Shown one piece after another: positions 16,298-25,131 of a DNA stretch of 64,000 bases (the stretch's first letter is position 1; every line of letters begins with the position of its first letter). Below the pieces are notes generated by a model. That model saw only the letters and a list, made by a program, of their open reading frames with translations. It was not told where the DNA came from and searched no databases. Position numbers and translations under genes: made by a program. The stretch is from Rhizobiaceae bacterium MnEN-MB40S (GTDB lineage Bacteria > Pseudomonadota > Alphaproteobacteria > Rhizobiales > Rhizobiaceae), in NCBI GenBank assembly GCA_024343425.1, contig BRLC01000004.1, forward strand, positions 186,001 to 250,000, given 5' to 3'.

Positions 16298-17767
16298 TCA
16301 TACGACCGCGCTGACGATGAGTATGACGATTGAGGCAACCATCCAGGACAGGATCGTGAACACGCCGTTCCAGCGCCAGGAGTGCACGGTCCCGGGAATA
16401 CCCGTCACCCGGTAGAGCACCAGGGAAGACGCGCTGAACGGAGAGCCGGTCAGATTAAGCCCCCAGCCGATGAGCAGCGAAAGGCCGAGCACGGAGGGCT
16501 CCAGACCGAGCCCCGGCATACCGACGAGAATTCCGCCGACAAACGTGACCGCCATCATCGGCGGCAGACCTATACAGGAGGCCAGCGGAACAATGGCGGC
16601 GACCGTAGTGTAAATCATCAAAGGGTTGACGCCATTCATGAACGTCGATTCCGAAAGCCAGGAATGGTCGACGAGCGAGGCGCCGAGAATGCCGATGAAG
16701 CCCGCCAGTCCGAGTGTGGCGGCCTCGGGGCTGCCCGCCGGTAAGGATTGCGTGAAGACGCCTCGCGCGCGGCTGACGAATACCGGCCAGGGATGGGCGG
16801 GATTTTCAAGGTACTGGACAAACAGCCAGACGATGGATACGGGAACCGCCGCAATCATGATCCCCGAAACGAGCGGTATGCCGCTTGCGTGCCTGATCAG
16901 CCAGGCCAGGCCCACCAGCGCAGCGCTGACGCCAAGAAAGCGTCCGATCGCCGCGTAGGGGAAATCGGGTGGCGGGACGGCGGGTATCGGCACGCCCTCG
17001 CGCACGAGTTTCTGGCGCGCCCGGTGACCGGTCAGACGGTCTTCCCCCCAGCCGACCCCAAGCAGGACGATCGCCATCAGCACGCCGGCGATCGCAATGA
17101 CCGAAGCGTTTGCTCCCGGCACGGTGGTGATGACGACGGCCTGGGCGATCGCCGTCGGCGCCCACACGTTGAACCAGGAAAACCCCCTGCTCAGCGCGCT
17201 GATCTGACGCCGCAGACGGATTTCCGACAATTGAGGCGTAGTGACCGACGCTGCATCCACGCCGCGCTTGATCAGCGGGCCGAGAAGGCTGATCGCTCCG
17301 AAATTCAAAAGCACGCCCATGAAATGTCCGCCAAGATGCAGGGCGATGTAGCGCCTGCCAGGCGGCTGGCTGGTGAGGTACGAGCCAATCGCAAGAACAG
17401 AGGACGAAGTGTTGGCGCCGGCGCGCAGGCTCGTCATCAGCATCATGAAGGCGGCGAGATAGGCGGCTCGGGACAGATCGTCCATAACGTGTTGCACGCC
17501 GTCGGCGTCGGCGCCCCAGAGCGCAATCGCCGTCACCAGCGCGGCGATCGCCAGCAGCGCCCTTTCTCTCAGGCGGAAATATGACTGGCAGACCACGCAA
17601 AATATGACGAAAAGCACGCCGCCTGCCAGCTTCGCCGACCATGAGGGGTCGAATACGGTCCAGATCGCGGCCATGCAAAGCAGGCCGCAGCAAACTGCAA
17701 TCAAGGCTTTGAGGCGGCCGCCGCCGTCGGATGGGGGCGTGGAGGCGGCGTTCGGGTCAGTAGCCAA
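16298..17767 (-). CDS. Polytopic membrane transporter, family not recognised
   Basis: A 489-residue protein with about twelve hydrophobic segments and a short charged N-terminus, likely an inner-membrane carrier. Pattern features include GANTSSSVLAIGSYLTSQPPG near residue 117, a glycine-rich GGHFMGVLLNFG helix, and near the C-terminus GWGLNLTGSPFSASSLVL, reminiscent of the ion-transporter superfamily, but I cannot name the family. Its start overlaps the gamma-glutamyltranspeptidase-like gene by 11 bp, so the two are translationally coupled; the natural inference is uptake or exchange of the hydrolase's substrate or product. Confidence 0.65.
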   Translation of the reverse strand: MATDPNAASTPPSDGGGRLKALIAVCCGLLCMAAIWTVFDPSWSAKLAGGVLFVIFCVVCQSYFRLRERALLAIAALVTAIALWGADADGVQHVMDDLSRAAYLAAFMMLMTSLRAGANTSSSVLAIGSYLTSQPPGRRYIALHLGGHFMGVLLNFGAISLLGPLIKRGVDAASVTTPQLSEIRLRRQISALSRGFSWFNVWAPTAIAQAVVITTVPGANASVIAIAGVLMAIVLLGVGWGEDRLTGHRARQKLVREGVPIPAVPPPDFPYAAIGRFLGVSAALVGLAWLIRHASGIPLVSGIMIAAVPVSIVWLFVQYLENPAHPWPVFVSRARGVFTQSLPAGSPEAATLGLAGFIGILGASLVDHSWLSESTFMNGVNPLMIYTTVAAIVPLASCIGLPPMMAVTFVGGILVGMPGLGLEPSVLGLSLLIGWGLNLTGSPFSASSLVLYRVTGIPGTVHSWRWNGVFTILSWMVASIVILIVSAVV

Positions 17768-19376
17768 TGGCGCAGCCGTCCTTTCGCGGGTCGGACGCGC
17801 CAGTCAGCACATTGTTTCGCCAGTCTATATGGATCGCCTGCGCTCCGCCGATCGGGCGCGCCGCCGTTTCAATGCGGTGGCCGCGGGCAATGAGTCTCTC
17901 GCGGATCGCGGCCGGGACCGCTTTTTCCATTTCGACGGCGCCTGTCGCAGGATTGACCATGAAGCGCGGCAGATCCATCGCCTCCTGCAAATCGTATCCG
18001 TAATCATAGTAGCGCGTGAGAAACTGCATGTGTCCGAAAGCCTGATAATGACCGCCCATCACGCCATAGGACATCACCGCCTTGCCGTCGCGTGCGATCA
18101 TGCCGGGAATAAGCGTATGCAACGGCCGCTTGCGCGGAGCGATGCAATTGGGATGCCCTTCGGCCAGGCTGAAACCCGTGCCGCGATTGTGCAGAAGCAC
18201 GCCTGAACGGGGCGCAACAAGGCCGCTTCCGAAACTGCTGAAAAGCGAGTTGATGAAACTGCAGACGTTGCGTTGCCTGTCGACAACGGTGATGTAGACC
18301 GTATCGCGATGGTTCGGCAGTTCCAGTTCCCGTGGCGGCGGCGTGGCGCGAAACCGGTTGATCGACGCATAAAGTTCGTGCGCTGCGTCCCGCGACAGCA
18401 AGGCCTCGACAGGTATCTCGGAAAAATCCGGATCGCCCACGTAGATGTTGCGGACCCTGTAGGCCAGCCGGCACGCTTCCAGTTCCGTATGTATCCGTTC
18501 GACGGAAATGGGACCGGCCCGGTCGATCTCGGCCTCCGACATGAGATTGAGCAGCATCAGCGCCGTGACGCCCTGGCCTGCGGGAGGGCACTGATAGACA
18601 GTGTCGCCCCTGAATTCGGAGGATATCGGCGTGACATAGTCGCCTTGCGTCTCGGCGAAATCGGCAAGCGAGTGCAAACCGCCGAGCGACTGGAGATACC
18701 CGACGATATCCTCCGCGATCCATCCGGAATAGAAGACGTCGCGGCCTTCCTCCCCGATCGCGCGGAGCGATCGCGCCAGCTTTGGCTGCTTGTGGATCCC
18801 GCCAAGCTCGGGAATTTGCCCATTGTCGAGGAAGATATCCGCCGTAGACGGGTCATCCGCAAGAAACGCCGCAGCCGCGGCGAAATCGGAATGAACACGC
18901 GATGAAATCGGGTAACCGTTCTCCGCGTAGAAGATGGCGGGCTTCAGCAATTCGCCAAGTTTCATCGAACCGTGATCGCGGCACAGCTGCGACCAGGCGT
19001 CGACTGCGCCGGGCGTCGTCACCGCGTGCGGCGAGCGCTGCGGTATCCGGGCGATCCCCTGCTCCCGGAACCACGAATGTTCCGCAGCCATCGGCGCGCG
19101 GCCTGAACCGTTGAAGGCGATCGGCTCAACAGAACCCTGCGGCGCATAGAGACAGAAACAGTCGCCTCCGACGCCGGTCGAGCCTGGCTCGACCACGCAC
19201 TGGACCGCGCAGGCCGCGATCGCCGCGTCCATGGCGTTGCCGCCGCGCAACAGCACCTGTATCGCGGTTTGTGTAGACAGCGGATGAGACGTCGCGGCCA
19301 TCCCGCCGGTCGCGACGACCGGGGAACGACCGGGAAGTGACAAATCTCTCAACGCTGACCTCCGGAAGACGGGCAA
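17757..19376 (-). CDS. Gamma-glutamyltranspeptidase-family hydrolase
   Basis: An N-terminal nucleophile (Ntn) hydrolase of 539 residues. The N-terminal RGGNAMDAAIAACAVQCVVEPGSTGVGGD blocks (split here by position 42-75) are typical GGT. The autocleavage site is retained, with the nucleophile Thr opening TVYITVVD after NHRD; the usual second Thr and His are replaced by Val and Tyr. No signal peptide is visible, so unlike E. coli Ggt it is probably cytoplasmic, like the acylase-type or YwrD-like members. It is coupled to a membrane transporter by an 11-bp overlap. The substrate is likely a gamma-glutamyl or N-acyl amino compound. Confidence 0.85.
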   Translation of the reverse strand: MPVFRRSALRDLSLPGRSPVVATGGMAATSHPLSTQTAIQVLLRGGNAMDAAIAACAVQCVVEPGSTGVGGDCFCLYAPQGSVEPIAFNGSGRAPMAAEHSWFREQGIARIPQRSPHAVTTPGAVDAWSQLCRDHGSMKLGELLKPAIFYAENGYPISSRVHSDFAAAAAFLADDPSTADIFLDNGQIPELGGIHKQPKLARSLRAIGEEGRDVFYSGWIAEDIVGYLQSLGGLHSLADFAETQGDYVTPISSEFRGDTVYQCPPAGQGVTALMLLNLMSEAEIDRAGPISVERIHTELEACRLAYRVRNIYVGDPDFSEIPVEALLSRDAAHELYASINRFRATPPPRELELPNHRDTVYITVVDRQRNVCSFINSLFSSFGSGLVAPRSGVLLHNRGTGFSLAEGHPNCIAPRKRPLHTLIPGMIARDGKAVMSYGVMGGHYQAFGHMQFLTRYYDYGYDLQEAMDLPRFMVNPATGAVEMEKAVPAAIRERLIARGHRIETAARPIGGAQAIHIDWRNNVLTGASDPRKDGCAIGY

Positions 19377-19553
19377 GGACGGGACTTGTCTTTCCTATCG
19401 CGAATTGCAAACGGATGACCAGCCTGAAGTTGAAGCTCACGCCGGATCAATTCGCCGTCACGCCGCCCTAACGCGAGTGTGTATAGCCGTGAGTGGCGGG
19501 AAATTCCGCCGGTGCGTATCGTATCGGCAGAAATTCCAACCGGGAGATAAATC
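19377..19553. promoter_or_regulatory. Divergent promoter region
   Basis: The 177-bp gap lies between the minus-strand GGT-like gene and the plus-strand YHS gene and must hold both promoters. No convincing operator palindrome or sigma-70 boxes were found by eye. Confidence 0.4.
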
Positions 19554-20081
19554 ATGTCCATTCGTTCCTTGTTCCTCGCGACGGCCTTTGTCGCGGGAAG
19601 CGCAACGCTGGCGTTCGCAGGCGAACAATATGTCGACAGCAGCGGTTACGCCGCCTCCGGCTTCGACGTCGTGGCCTATTTCGATATGGAGCAATCCGAG
19701 GTCGGCAAACCGCAGCCGAAAGCCATACGCGGCAGTTCAGCCTATACGGCGGAGTACAACGGCGCCAATTGGGCTTTCTCGTCTGCCGACAACCGGGACC
19801 GTTTTGTCGCCGATCCGGGCAAATACGCGCCGCAATATGACGGTCATTGCGCCTATGGCGTCTCCAAGGGCGGCAAGGTGCCGGCCAATCCCAACCTGTG
19901 GCGGATCGTTGACGGCAAGCTCTATCTCAACATCACGAAGCCTGTCGTCGGTTTCTGGGAAGAAGATATTTCCGGCAACCTGTCCCTCGCCCAGTCAAAC
20001 TGGAGCGGCATCGAGGGGTCGCCCGCCTCGGAAGCGGAAATTCCGCAATATGACGGTCCGATCGGCCCGGTTTCCAACTAG
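19554..20081 (+). CDS. Exported YHS-domain protein
   Basis: A 175-residue protein with a signal peptide (residues 1-22, cleavage after LAFA) followed by a YHS-type domain. The typical string SSGYAASGFDVVAYF near residue 28 and the later ADPGKYAPQYDGHCAYGVSKG are shared by a widespread family of periplasmic YHS proteins, often thought to bind a metal such as copper. A GGGAGAT ribosome site precedes ATG 19554. It converges with the HupE/UreJ-like gene; a strong hairpin separates the two. A role in metal handling is inferred only. Confidence 0.85.
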   Translation: MSIRSLFLATAFVAGSATLAFAGEQYVDSSGYAASGFDVVAYFDMEQSEVGKPQPKAIRGSSAYTAEYNGANWAFSSADNRDRFVADPGKYAPQYDGHCAYGVSKGGKVPANPNLWRIVDGKLYLNITKPVVGFWEEDISGNLSLAQSNWSGIEGSPASEAEIPQYDGPIGPVSN

Positions 20082-20091
20082 CAATCATCAG

Positions 20092-20126
20092 GCGTTCTCC
20101 GGAGGGTTGGTCCTTCCGGCGAACGC
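20092..20126. terminator. Bidirectional hairpin between converging genes
   Basis: GCGTTC (20092-20097) pairs with GAACGC (20121-20126), and inner segments CCGGA/TCCGG extend the stem with small mismatches around a TTGGT loop. It sits between the YHS gene (+) and the HupE/UreJ-like gene (-), where a shared terminator is expected; the T-tract is weak on both sides. Confidence 0.6.
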
Positions 20127-20137
20127 ATGACTGAACA

Positions 20138-21358
20138 TCAGACCAGATTGGCGGCGCGCAGGGCGATCCACCAGCCGGACACAGCTGCGATGAACAGAAG
20201 AACCGAAAGACGCGCCACCTGTACGGATTTGGGGGCGAGCTCGGAAAGCAGGGCGACGGTGGCCAGAACGATGGCCAGAACGGTGATCTGGCCAAGTTCT
20301 ATGCCGATGTTGAAGGCGACAAGCGACAGCATGAGATGTGGCGACGACGGCCCGAGCATATCCGTCAGCACGAACGAGAACCCGAGGCCGTGCAACAGGC
20401 CGATGAGTCCAAACACCCATGGTGAGCCGGCCTTGCCCGCCAGCGCGGCGATGGCTGCATAGAGAACTGAGACGGCTATCGCAGTTTCCACGGCGGGAAT
20501 GAACCAGAACCATTGCGGCGTGAGACCAAAGAACGATGCAATCAGCGTGATCGAGTGACCGACCGTAAAGGCGCTCACCATCCAGAAGAGGCCCCAGGTC
20601 ACGCCAACCGCCAGGGCGATCGCCACGACCAGCAGAACATGGTCGGGGCCTTCCGCGATATGCCGTACGCCTTGCCACAGAAATGTCCTGAAGGCGTAAA
20701 GCCGGCTGCCGTTGATCGCAACGCCGTCCTCCAGTTGCCCGGCCCTGACATAGGCGACTGGAGACGTCTGCCGCGCATCTATAATGATGTTTTCTAATGT
20801 CATGACGGGATCCAGACCTATGGCCGGAAATCCGGACCGCACATCGATAGTGCCGGACAGCGGCTCTTCTGAAAGGACGATCCTCGCCTCGACAAGAGCT
20901 TCTCCGAAAAGCGGGTCGCCGTCTGCGCCAGCAAGAGCGAGTTGCTCTTCGGCGTCTGAAGGACTTGAAAAGTCGCTGTGCTGGGTTCGGTCAATCAGCC
21001 GCATGGCCGTCACGCGCGGCGACAGATCACCTCCGGCGTATCGCCATGTCAGGGAGCGTTCGACGCGACGGGCGAGTTCCTCCCGGCTGTCCGCCACAGC
21101 CGCGGACGACAGTCTGTAGTATTGCGTGGCGCCTGTCTGCTCCATAACAAGCAGGGACGACGTCAGTGGCTCTCCCGTCCTTTGCCACCTGACAATGAGA
21201 TCAGCGAACACGAGCGGCGCAGGAATCTGCACATAGGCGACCGTTTTATCATCCTGAACAGCGACAAGAATCGTCCGGCTCCGCATATCTTCCGAAAAAT
21301 GCGCCGCTGCTGGCGAATAGGCCGTCAACAGCATGGCTATCGCGATGATGAATTTCAT
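20138..21358 (-). CDS. HupE/UreJ-family membrane protein
   Basis: A 406-residue protein with a signal peptide (residues 1-19), a periplasmic beta-rich domain to about residue 210, then a HupE/UreJ_2 domain of about six membrane helices. The HupE-type signature starts FLWQGVRHIAEGPDHVLLV near residue 225, followed by FTVGHSITLI and LLHGLGFSFVL, with the conserved His and Asp residues assumed to bind a metal such as Ni2+ or Co2+. The start is ATG 21358, because the frame upstream lacks conserved sequence and this ATG begins a clean signal peptide. No hydrogenase or urease genes are near. Confidence 0.85.
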   Translation of the reverse strand: MKFIIAIAMLLTAYSPAAAHFSEDMRSRTILVAVQDDKTVAYVQIPAPLVFADLIVRWQRTGEPLTSSLLVMEQTGATQYYRLSSAAVADSREELARRVERSLTWRYAGGDLSPRVTAMRLIDRTQHSDFSSPSDAEEQLALAGADGDPLFGEALVEARIVLSEEPLSGTIDVRSGFPAIGLDPVMTLENIIIDARQTSPVAYVRAGQLEDGVAINGSRLYAFRTFLWQGVRHIAEGPDHVLLVVAIALAVGVTWGLFWMVSAFTVGHSITLIASFFGLTPQWFWFIPAVETAIAVSVLYAAIAALAGKAGSPWVFGLIGLLHGLGFSFVLTDMLGPSSPHLMLSLVAFNIGIELGQITVLAIVLATVALLSELAPKSVQVARLSVLLFIAAVSGWWIALRAANLV

Positions 21359-21515
21359 GAATCCGCCTTGTGTCGTGGAACTGTACGCCCCATGGCCCGC
21401 GCAGTGAAGCGGATCCATCCACATCGACTGGCCGATTGCGCGTTCACATTGCATTGACGAGCCTGTAAACGGTAGAGCTGTCGATATCTTCAGATCAAAA
21501 GGGATACTTATAAAA

Positions 21516-21995
21516 ATGCTGAGTAATCGGGATTTCGGTCGTATTTCCGGCCAGCAAACAAGCCGCGGCGCGATGGCGCTGATTGCAGGCTTCAGCCTGT
21601 GTCTCCTTGTCGCAACGCAGGCCATGGCTCTGGAATACAAGCGCCTTGAACCATTGCTGCAAACCGGCGAAACGATCATCGGCCAGACTTTCGTCTACCC
21701 GCAGGACAGCCCCGCCGAAGTGACCGCGGTGATCGTGACGATGCTGCCTGGCGAGGAAACGGGCTGGCACGTTCACGAGGTCCCGCTTTTCGGTTACATG
21801 CTCGAAGGCGAACTGACCGTCGATTACGGCGCCGAGGGCAAGAAAACCTTCAAGGCGGGCGACACTCTTATGGAAGCGCTCAATCACCCGCATAACGGCG
21901 TCAACACAGGCACGGGCGTTATGAGAATTCTCGCGGTTTTCATGTCGAGCGAGAACGGCGTCAAGACGAAACCGGTCGAAGAGCCGGCTGATTGA
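21516..21995 (+). CDS. Small periplasmic cupin protein
   Basis: A 159-residue protein with a hydrophobic N-terminal segment (residues 20-38, ending AMA) and a single cupin barrel. Motif 1 reads GEETGWHVHEVPLFGYMLEGEL and motif 2 reads AGDTLMEALNHPHNGVN (each quoted in parts of the 60-130 region), keeping the His ligands for a metal. It has no enzymatic signature beyond that. It is divergent from the HupE/UreJ-like gene across 157 bp. The function is unknown; a metal-binding or small-molecule sensor role is possible. Confidence 0.8.
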   Translation: MLSNRDFGRISGQQTSRGAMALIAGFSLCLLVATQAMALEYKRLEPLLQTGETIIGQTFVYPQDSPAEVTAVIVTMLPGEETGWHVHEVPLFGYMLEGELTVDYGAEGKKTFKAGDTLMEALNHPHNGVNTGTGVMRILAVFMSSENGVKTKPVEEPAD

Positions 21996-22288
21996 GCGCG
22001 CCCGCCGGACAAATATATTGCGCGGCAAAATGAAAACGTTCAGAATTGCGCGGGGTTAAACAATTACTGGATTCGTTGCTTCGCCTGTTGTCATCTGCGA
22101 CAACGCACACCTTGTGGCGACACGCAAGAATTGCCGTCAGGCGCCGTCGGATCCGCAGGAGAGGGTTATTTGATTTACCGGCTTCGCATAGGTGAGCATG
22201 CAGGGCGCATGCCCAGGAGCATGCGTGGGCAAACGCACAGTCGGCTCACGCCGTGTGCTGCTACACATCCGACGAACCGGACAATGTG
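21996..22288 (+). promoter_or_regulatory. Upstream region of the pseudo-ABC/PKD/cyclase gene cluster
   Basis: This gene-free stretch precedes the six-gene plus-strand cluster. It contains a perfect inverted repeat GTTGTC/GACAAC (22087-22104, 6-bp spacer) and three GCATGC hexamers at 22196, 22207 and 22219, spaced 11 and 12 bp, about one helical turn. The last two form a 7-bp hairpin (CGCATGC 22206-22212, GCATGCG 22219-22225). A possible -35 TTGATT lies near 22170. Operator function is inferred from symmetry and spacing only. Confidence 0.5.
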
Positions 22289-25069
22289 ATGAACGCCTTC
22301 AGCCGCAATCATAACGCGCACCCAAGGCCGTCGACCGAGCTGGAGCCCAGCCTGCTCAAATATATCTGGAAAAATTCCAGGAACGACCAGATATGGATGC
22401 TGGTCGTCATCCTCGTGTCGATGATTCCTTACTACATGACGCTCGATTTGCCGAAATCGATCGTCAATGGCCCGATTCAGGGCAACGGTTTCGAGAATCC
22501 GGGCGCGACCTCCAAGTTCATGGAAATCTACCTGCCCTATGGCGACGCCATCTTCGGTCAGCCGGTTCTCCTGTTCGGCGGATTTGAACTCGACAGGATT
22601 GGCCTGCTCTTCGCGCTGTCCTTCATGTTCATTTTCCTGGTTGCGGTGAATGGCCAGTTCAAGCGCTATATCAACACCTTCAAGGGCCGCATGGGCGAGC
22701 GCATGCTGCGCCGGATGCGGTACGAACTCTTCGATCGCGTGCTTCGCTATCCGCTGAGGCATTTCCGCCAGGTCAAGTCGTCGGAAGTCTCCTCGATGAT
22801 CGTTAACGAGGTCGAACCGATGGGAGAATTCATCGGCGACGCCTACACGCAGCCCTTGTTGATGGGCGGACAGGCGATTACCGGTTTCGGGTTTATCGCC
22901 GTCCAGAATGTCTATCTCGGCATTCTGACGCTCGTCGTGATCGGTTTCCAGGCGGTTATCATTCCAAGGATGCGCCGCCGGCTGATCGCTCTTGGCCGCG
23001 AACGCCAGATCAAGTCGCGCGAACTGGCCGGACGCCTCGGCGAGATCGTCGACGGAATTCAGGACGTCCATACCAACGACACAACGAATTTCGAGCGCGC
23101 CACGATTTCGAGCCGTCTCAGCAATCTGTTTTTCATCCGCTTCGAAATCTATCAGCGCAAATTCTCCATCAAGTTTTTCAGCAACATGCTGATCCAGTTC
23201 CTGGCCTTCCTGTTTTATGCAGTGGGCGGTTACATGGCGATCCGCGGATCGCTCGATATCGGTCAGCTTGTCGCCGTTATCGCGGCGTACAAGGACCTGC
23301 CCGGACCGATCCGCGGGCTCCTCGACTATGACCAGCGGCGTTTGACGGCCGAGGCCCGCTACAATCAGGTCGTCGAGCAGTTCTCCGTGCCCAATCTTCA
23401 GGATCCGGACATGCAATCGCTTCCGGAAGGCGAGGTTCCTCATTTCGCCTCAGGCTACAACCTTTCCAACGTGCAGGTGCTGGACGATTCCGGAAACCGT
23501 TTGCTCGACGGCGTAACGACGAAAATCGATATCGGGGAGCGCGTCGTCCTGTTGAGCGACAGCAGCGAACCCCTCAGCGTCTTTGCAAAAACGCTTGCCC
23601 GCGTCACCGATATCAGTTCCGGAAAACTGACGATCGACGGCAAGGAAGTGGACGCCTTGCCGGAATACATGGCCGGACGGTTGATCTCCTATGTCGACAG
23701 CAGCACGTTCTTTCCGCAAGGAACAATCTACGAAACGCTGACCTATGTTCTCAAGAACCATCCGCCTGAGCTTTCCGAGGAGGAAGCGAAAAATTATGAG
23801 ATGACGAAGCTCGAGATCATCGAGGCCAAGCGGACCGCAAACAGTCTGCTTAATGCGGAAGTCGACTGGATCGACTACGGCAAAGCCGGCGTCTCGAACC
23901 AGATAGAACTCGATGCAGAGATCTACCGTATCTTAAGCGATCTTGCGATGCAGAAGGACATTGTCGCCTTCGGCTTGCGCGCAACCGTGAACGCCGAGGA
24001 AAACGAGGAATTCTGCAAAGGCATCCTGGAGGCGAGAAACGAATTCCGCTCCAGTTTCACGGAACTCGGTCTCGAAAACTCCGTCGAGACCTTCGAATAC
24101 GACAACTACAACAATTTCGCCAATATCGGAGAGAATCTGCTTTTCGGAACGTCGTCGGATCCCGACTATGAGCCGGAAAACCTGCCGTCGAACAAGATGA
24201 TCCGGAAATTGCTGGCTTCCGAAGGCCTGGAAGAACCACTGTTCGCCATGGGCAAGGAGGTGGCCGAAACGACCGTCGAACTCTTCAGCGGCCTGTCGGA
24301 AGACAATCCATTCTTCGATCAGCTGGAATATCTCAAGCCGCAGGAACTTCCCGAATACAACGAGGCGATCAGCAGGGTGGCGTCGGCCAGCTACAAGGAC
24401 ATCAACGAGAAGGACAAGAAGCGTTTCCTCAGGCTTGCCTTCACCTATACGGAATCGCGTCACCGCCTCGGCCTTCTCGACGATGAACTGATGGACAAGA
24501 TCGTCAAGGCGCGGAAGGCTCTTCGCGAGGAACTGGAGGAACTGCCGCAAAATCCGGTCAATTTCTATGATCCTGGCGCTTACATGTCGTCAGCCAGCGT
24601 TCTGGACAACGTCCTTCTTGGCCGTATTTCTTCAACAATGGCCGGCGCGGAAGACGCCGTGACGGAAGCCATTTTGCGGATTCTCGATGAACTGGGGCTG
24701 CAGGGCAGCGTGTTCCGCATCGGCCTCAACTTCAACATCGGATCGGGCGGCAAGCGGATGTCGGAAACACAGCGCCAGAAAATGCATGTGGCGCGCGCGA
24801 TCCTGAAAAACCCGGATGTTCTGATCGCCAATCAGCCTCTGTCCGGCGTTGACCCGCAGTCGCAGAGGCGAATTCTGGAATCTATTCTGGAGCGGGCGAA
24901 GGCATCGGAAAAAGGAGGTCCCGCGATCATCTGGGCGCCAACCGACCAAAGCGTCGCGACATTGTTCGATCGGGGGCTTAAGTTCGAAGGCAACAAGATT
25001 ACGGGTGATGACAAACCCGGAAAATTGCTGGATGATTCCACAGATGAAAGCGAACTGGCCGGAGCTTGA
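22289..25069 (+). CDS. ABC-exporter-like protein with degenerate, probably inactive nucleotide-binding domain
   Basis: A 926-residue half-exporter architecture: an ABC transmembrane domain (about residues 25-370, with VVILVSMIPYYM and other helices, RLGEIVDGIQDVHTND) followed by an NBD. Every ATP-handling motif is damaged. The Walker A slot (423-430) reads SDSSEPLS with Lys replaced by Leu429; the Q-loop Gln is Ser471; the signature keeps SGG (819-821) but reads SGGKRMSETQ; Walker B DE is Asn848-Gln849 in VLIANQPLSGVD; the H-switch His is lost in IIWAPTD (about 885). An acidic helical insertion fills about 490-765. ATG 22289 is used; an in-frame GTG 12 codons upstream is possible and neither has a clear ribosome site. 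It is probably a membrane scaffold or regulator rather than a pump. Confidence 0.8.
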   Translation: MNAFSRNHNAHPRPSTELEPSLLKYIWKNSRNDQIWMLVVILVSMIPYYMTLDLPKSIVNGPIQGNGFENPGATSKFMEIYLPYGDAIFGQPVLLFGGFELDRIGLLFALSFMFIFLVAVNGQFKRYINTFKGRMGERMLRRMRYELFDRVLRYPLRHFRQVKSSEVSSMIVNEVEPMGEFIGDAYTQPLLMGGQAITGFGFIAVQNVYLGILTLVVIGFQAVIIPRMRRRLIALGRERQIKSRELAGRLGEIVDGIQDVHTNDTTNFERATISSRLSNLFFIRFEIYQRKFSIKFFSNMLIQFLAFLFYAVGGYMAIRGSLDIGQLVAVIAAYKDLPGPIRGLLDYDQRRLTAEARYNQVVEQFSVPNLQDPDMQSLPEGEVPHFASGYNLSNVQVLDDSGNRLLDGVTTKIDIGERVVLLSDSSEPLSVFAKTLARVTDISSGKLTIDGKEVDALPEYMAGRLISYVDSSTFFPQGTIYETLTYVLKNHPPELSEEEAKNYEMTKLEIIEAKRTANSLLNAEVDWIDYGKAGVSNQIELDAEIYRILSDLAMQKDIVAFGLRATVNAEENEEFCKGILEARNEFRSSFTELGLENSVETFEYDNYNNFANIGENLLFGTSSDPDYEPENLPSNKMIRKLLASEGLEEPLFAMGKEVAETTVELFSGLSEDNPFFDQLEYLKPQELPEYNEAISRVASASYKDINEKDKKRFLRLAFTYTESRHRLGLLDDELMDKIVKARKALREELEELPQNPVNFYDPGAYMSSASVLDNVLLGRISSTMAGAEDAVTEAILRILDELGLQGSVFRIGLNFNIGSGGKRMSETQRQKMHVARAILKNPDVLIANQPLSGVDPQSQRRILESILERAKASEKGGPAIIWAPTDQSVATLFDRGLKFEGNKITGDDKPGKLLDDSTDESELAGA

Positions 25070-25131
25070 AGATTGGTGCTATATATTGATCCCTGTTATT
25101 TTTTGATTGTCAGCAGATCGAGGCGCAGCTG

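Noticed and set aside
22253-22288. GTG start 12 codons upstream for the ABC-like gene
   Set aside because: No ribosome site and the added residues contain Cys-Cys and no conserved pattern; ATG 22289 was preferred, though the evidence for either is weak.
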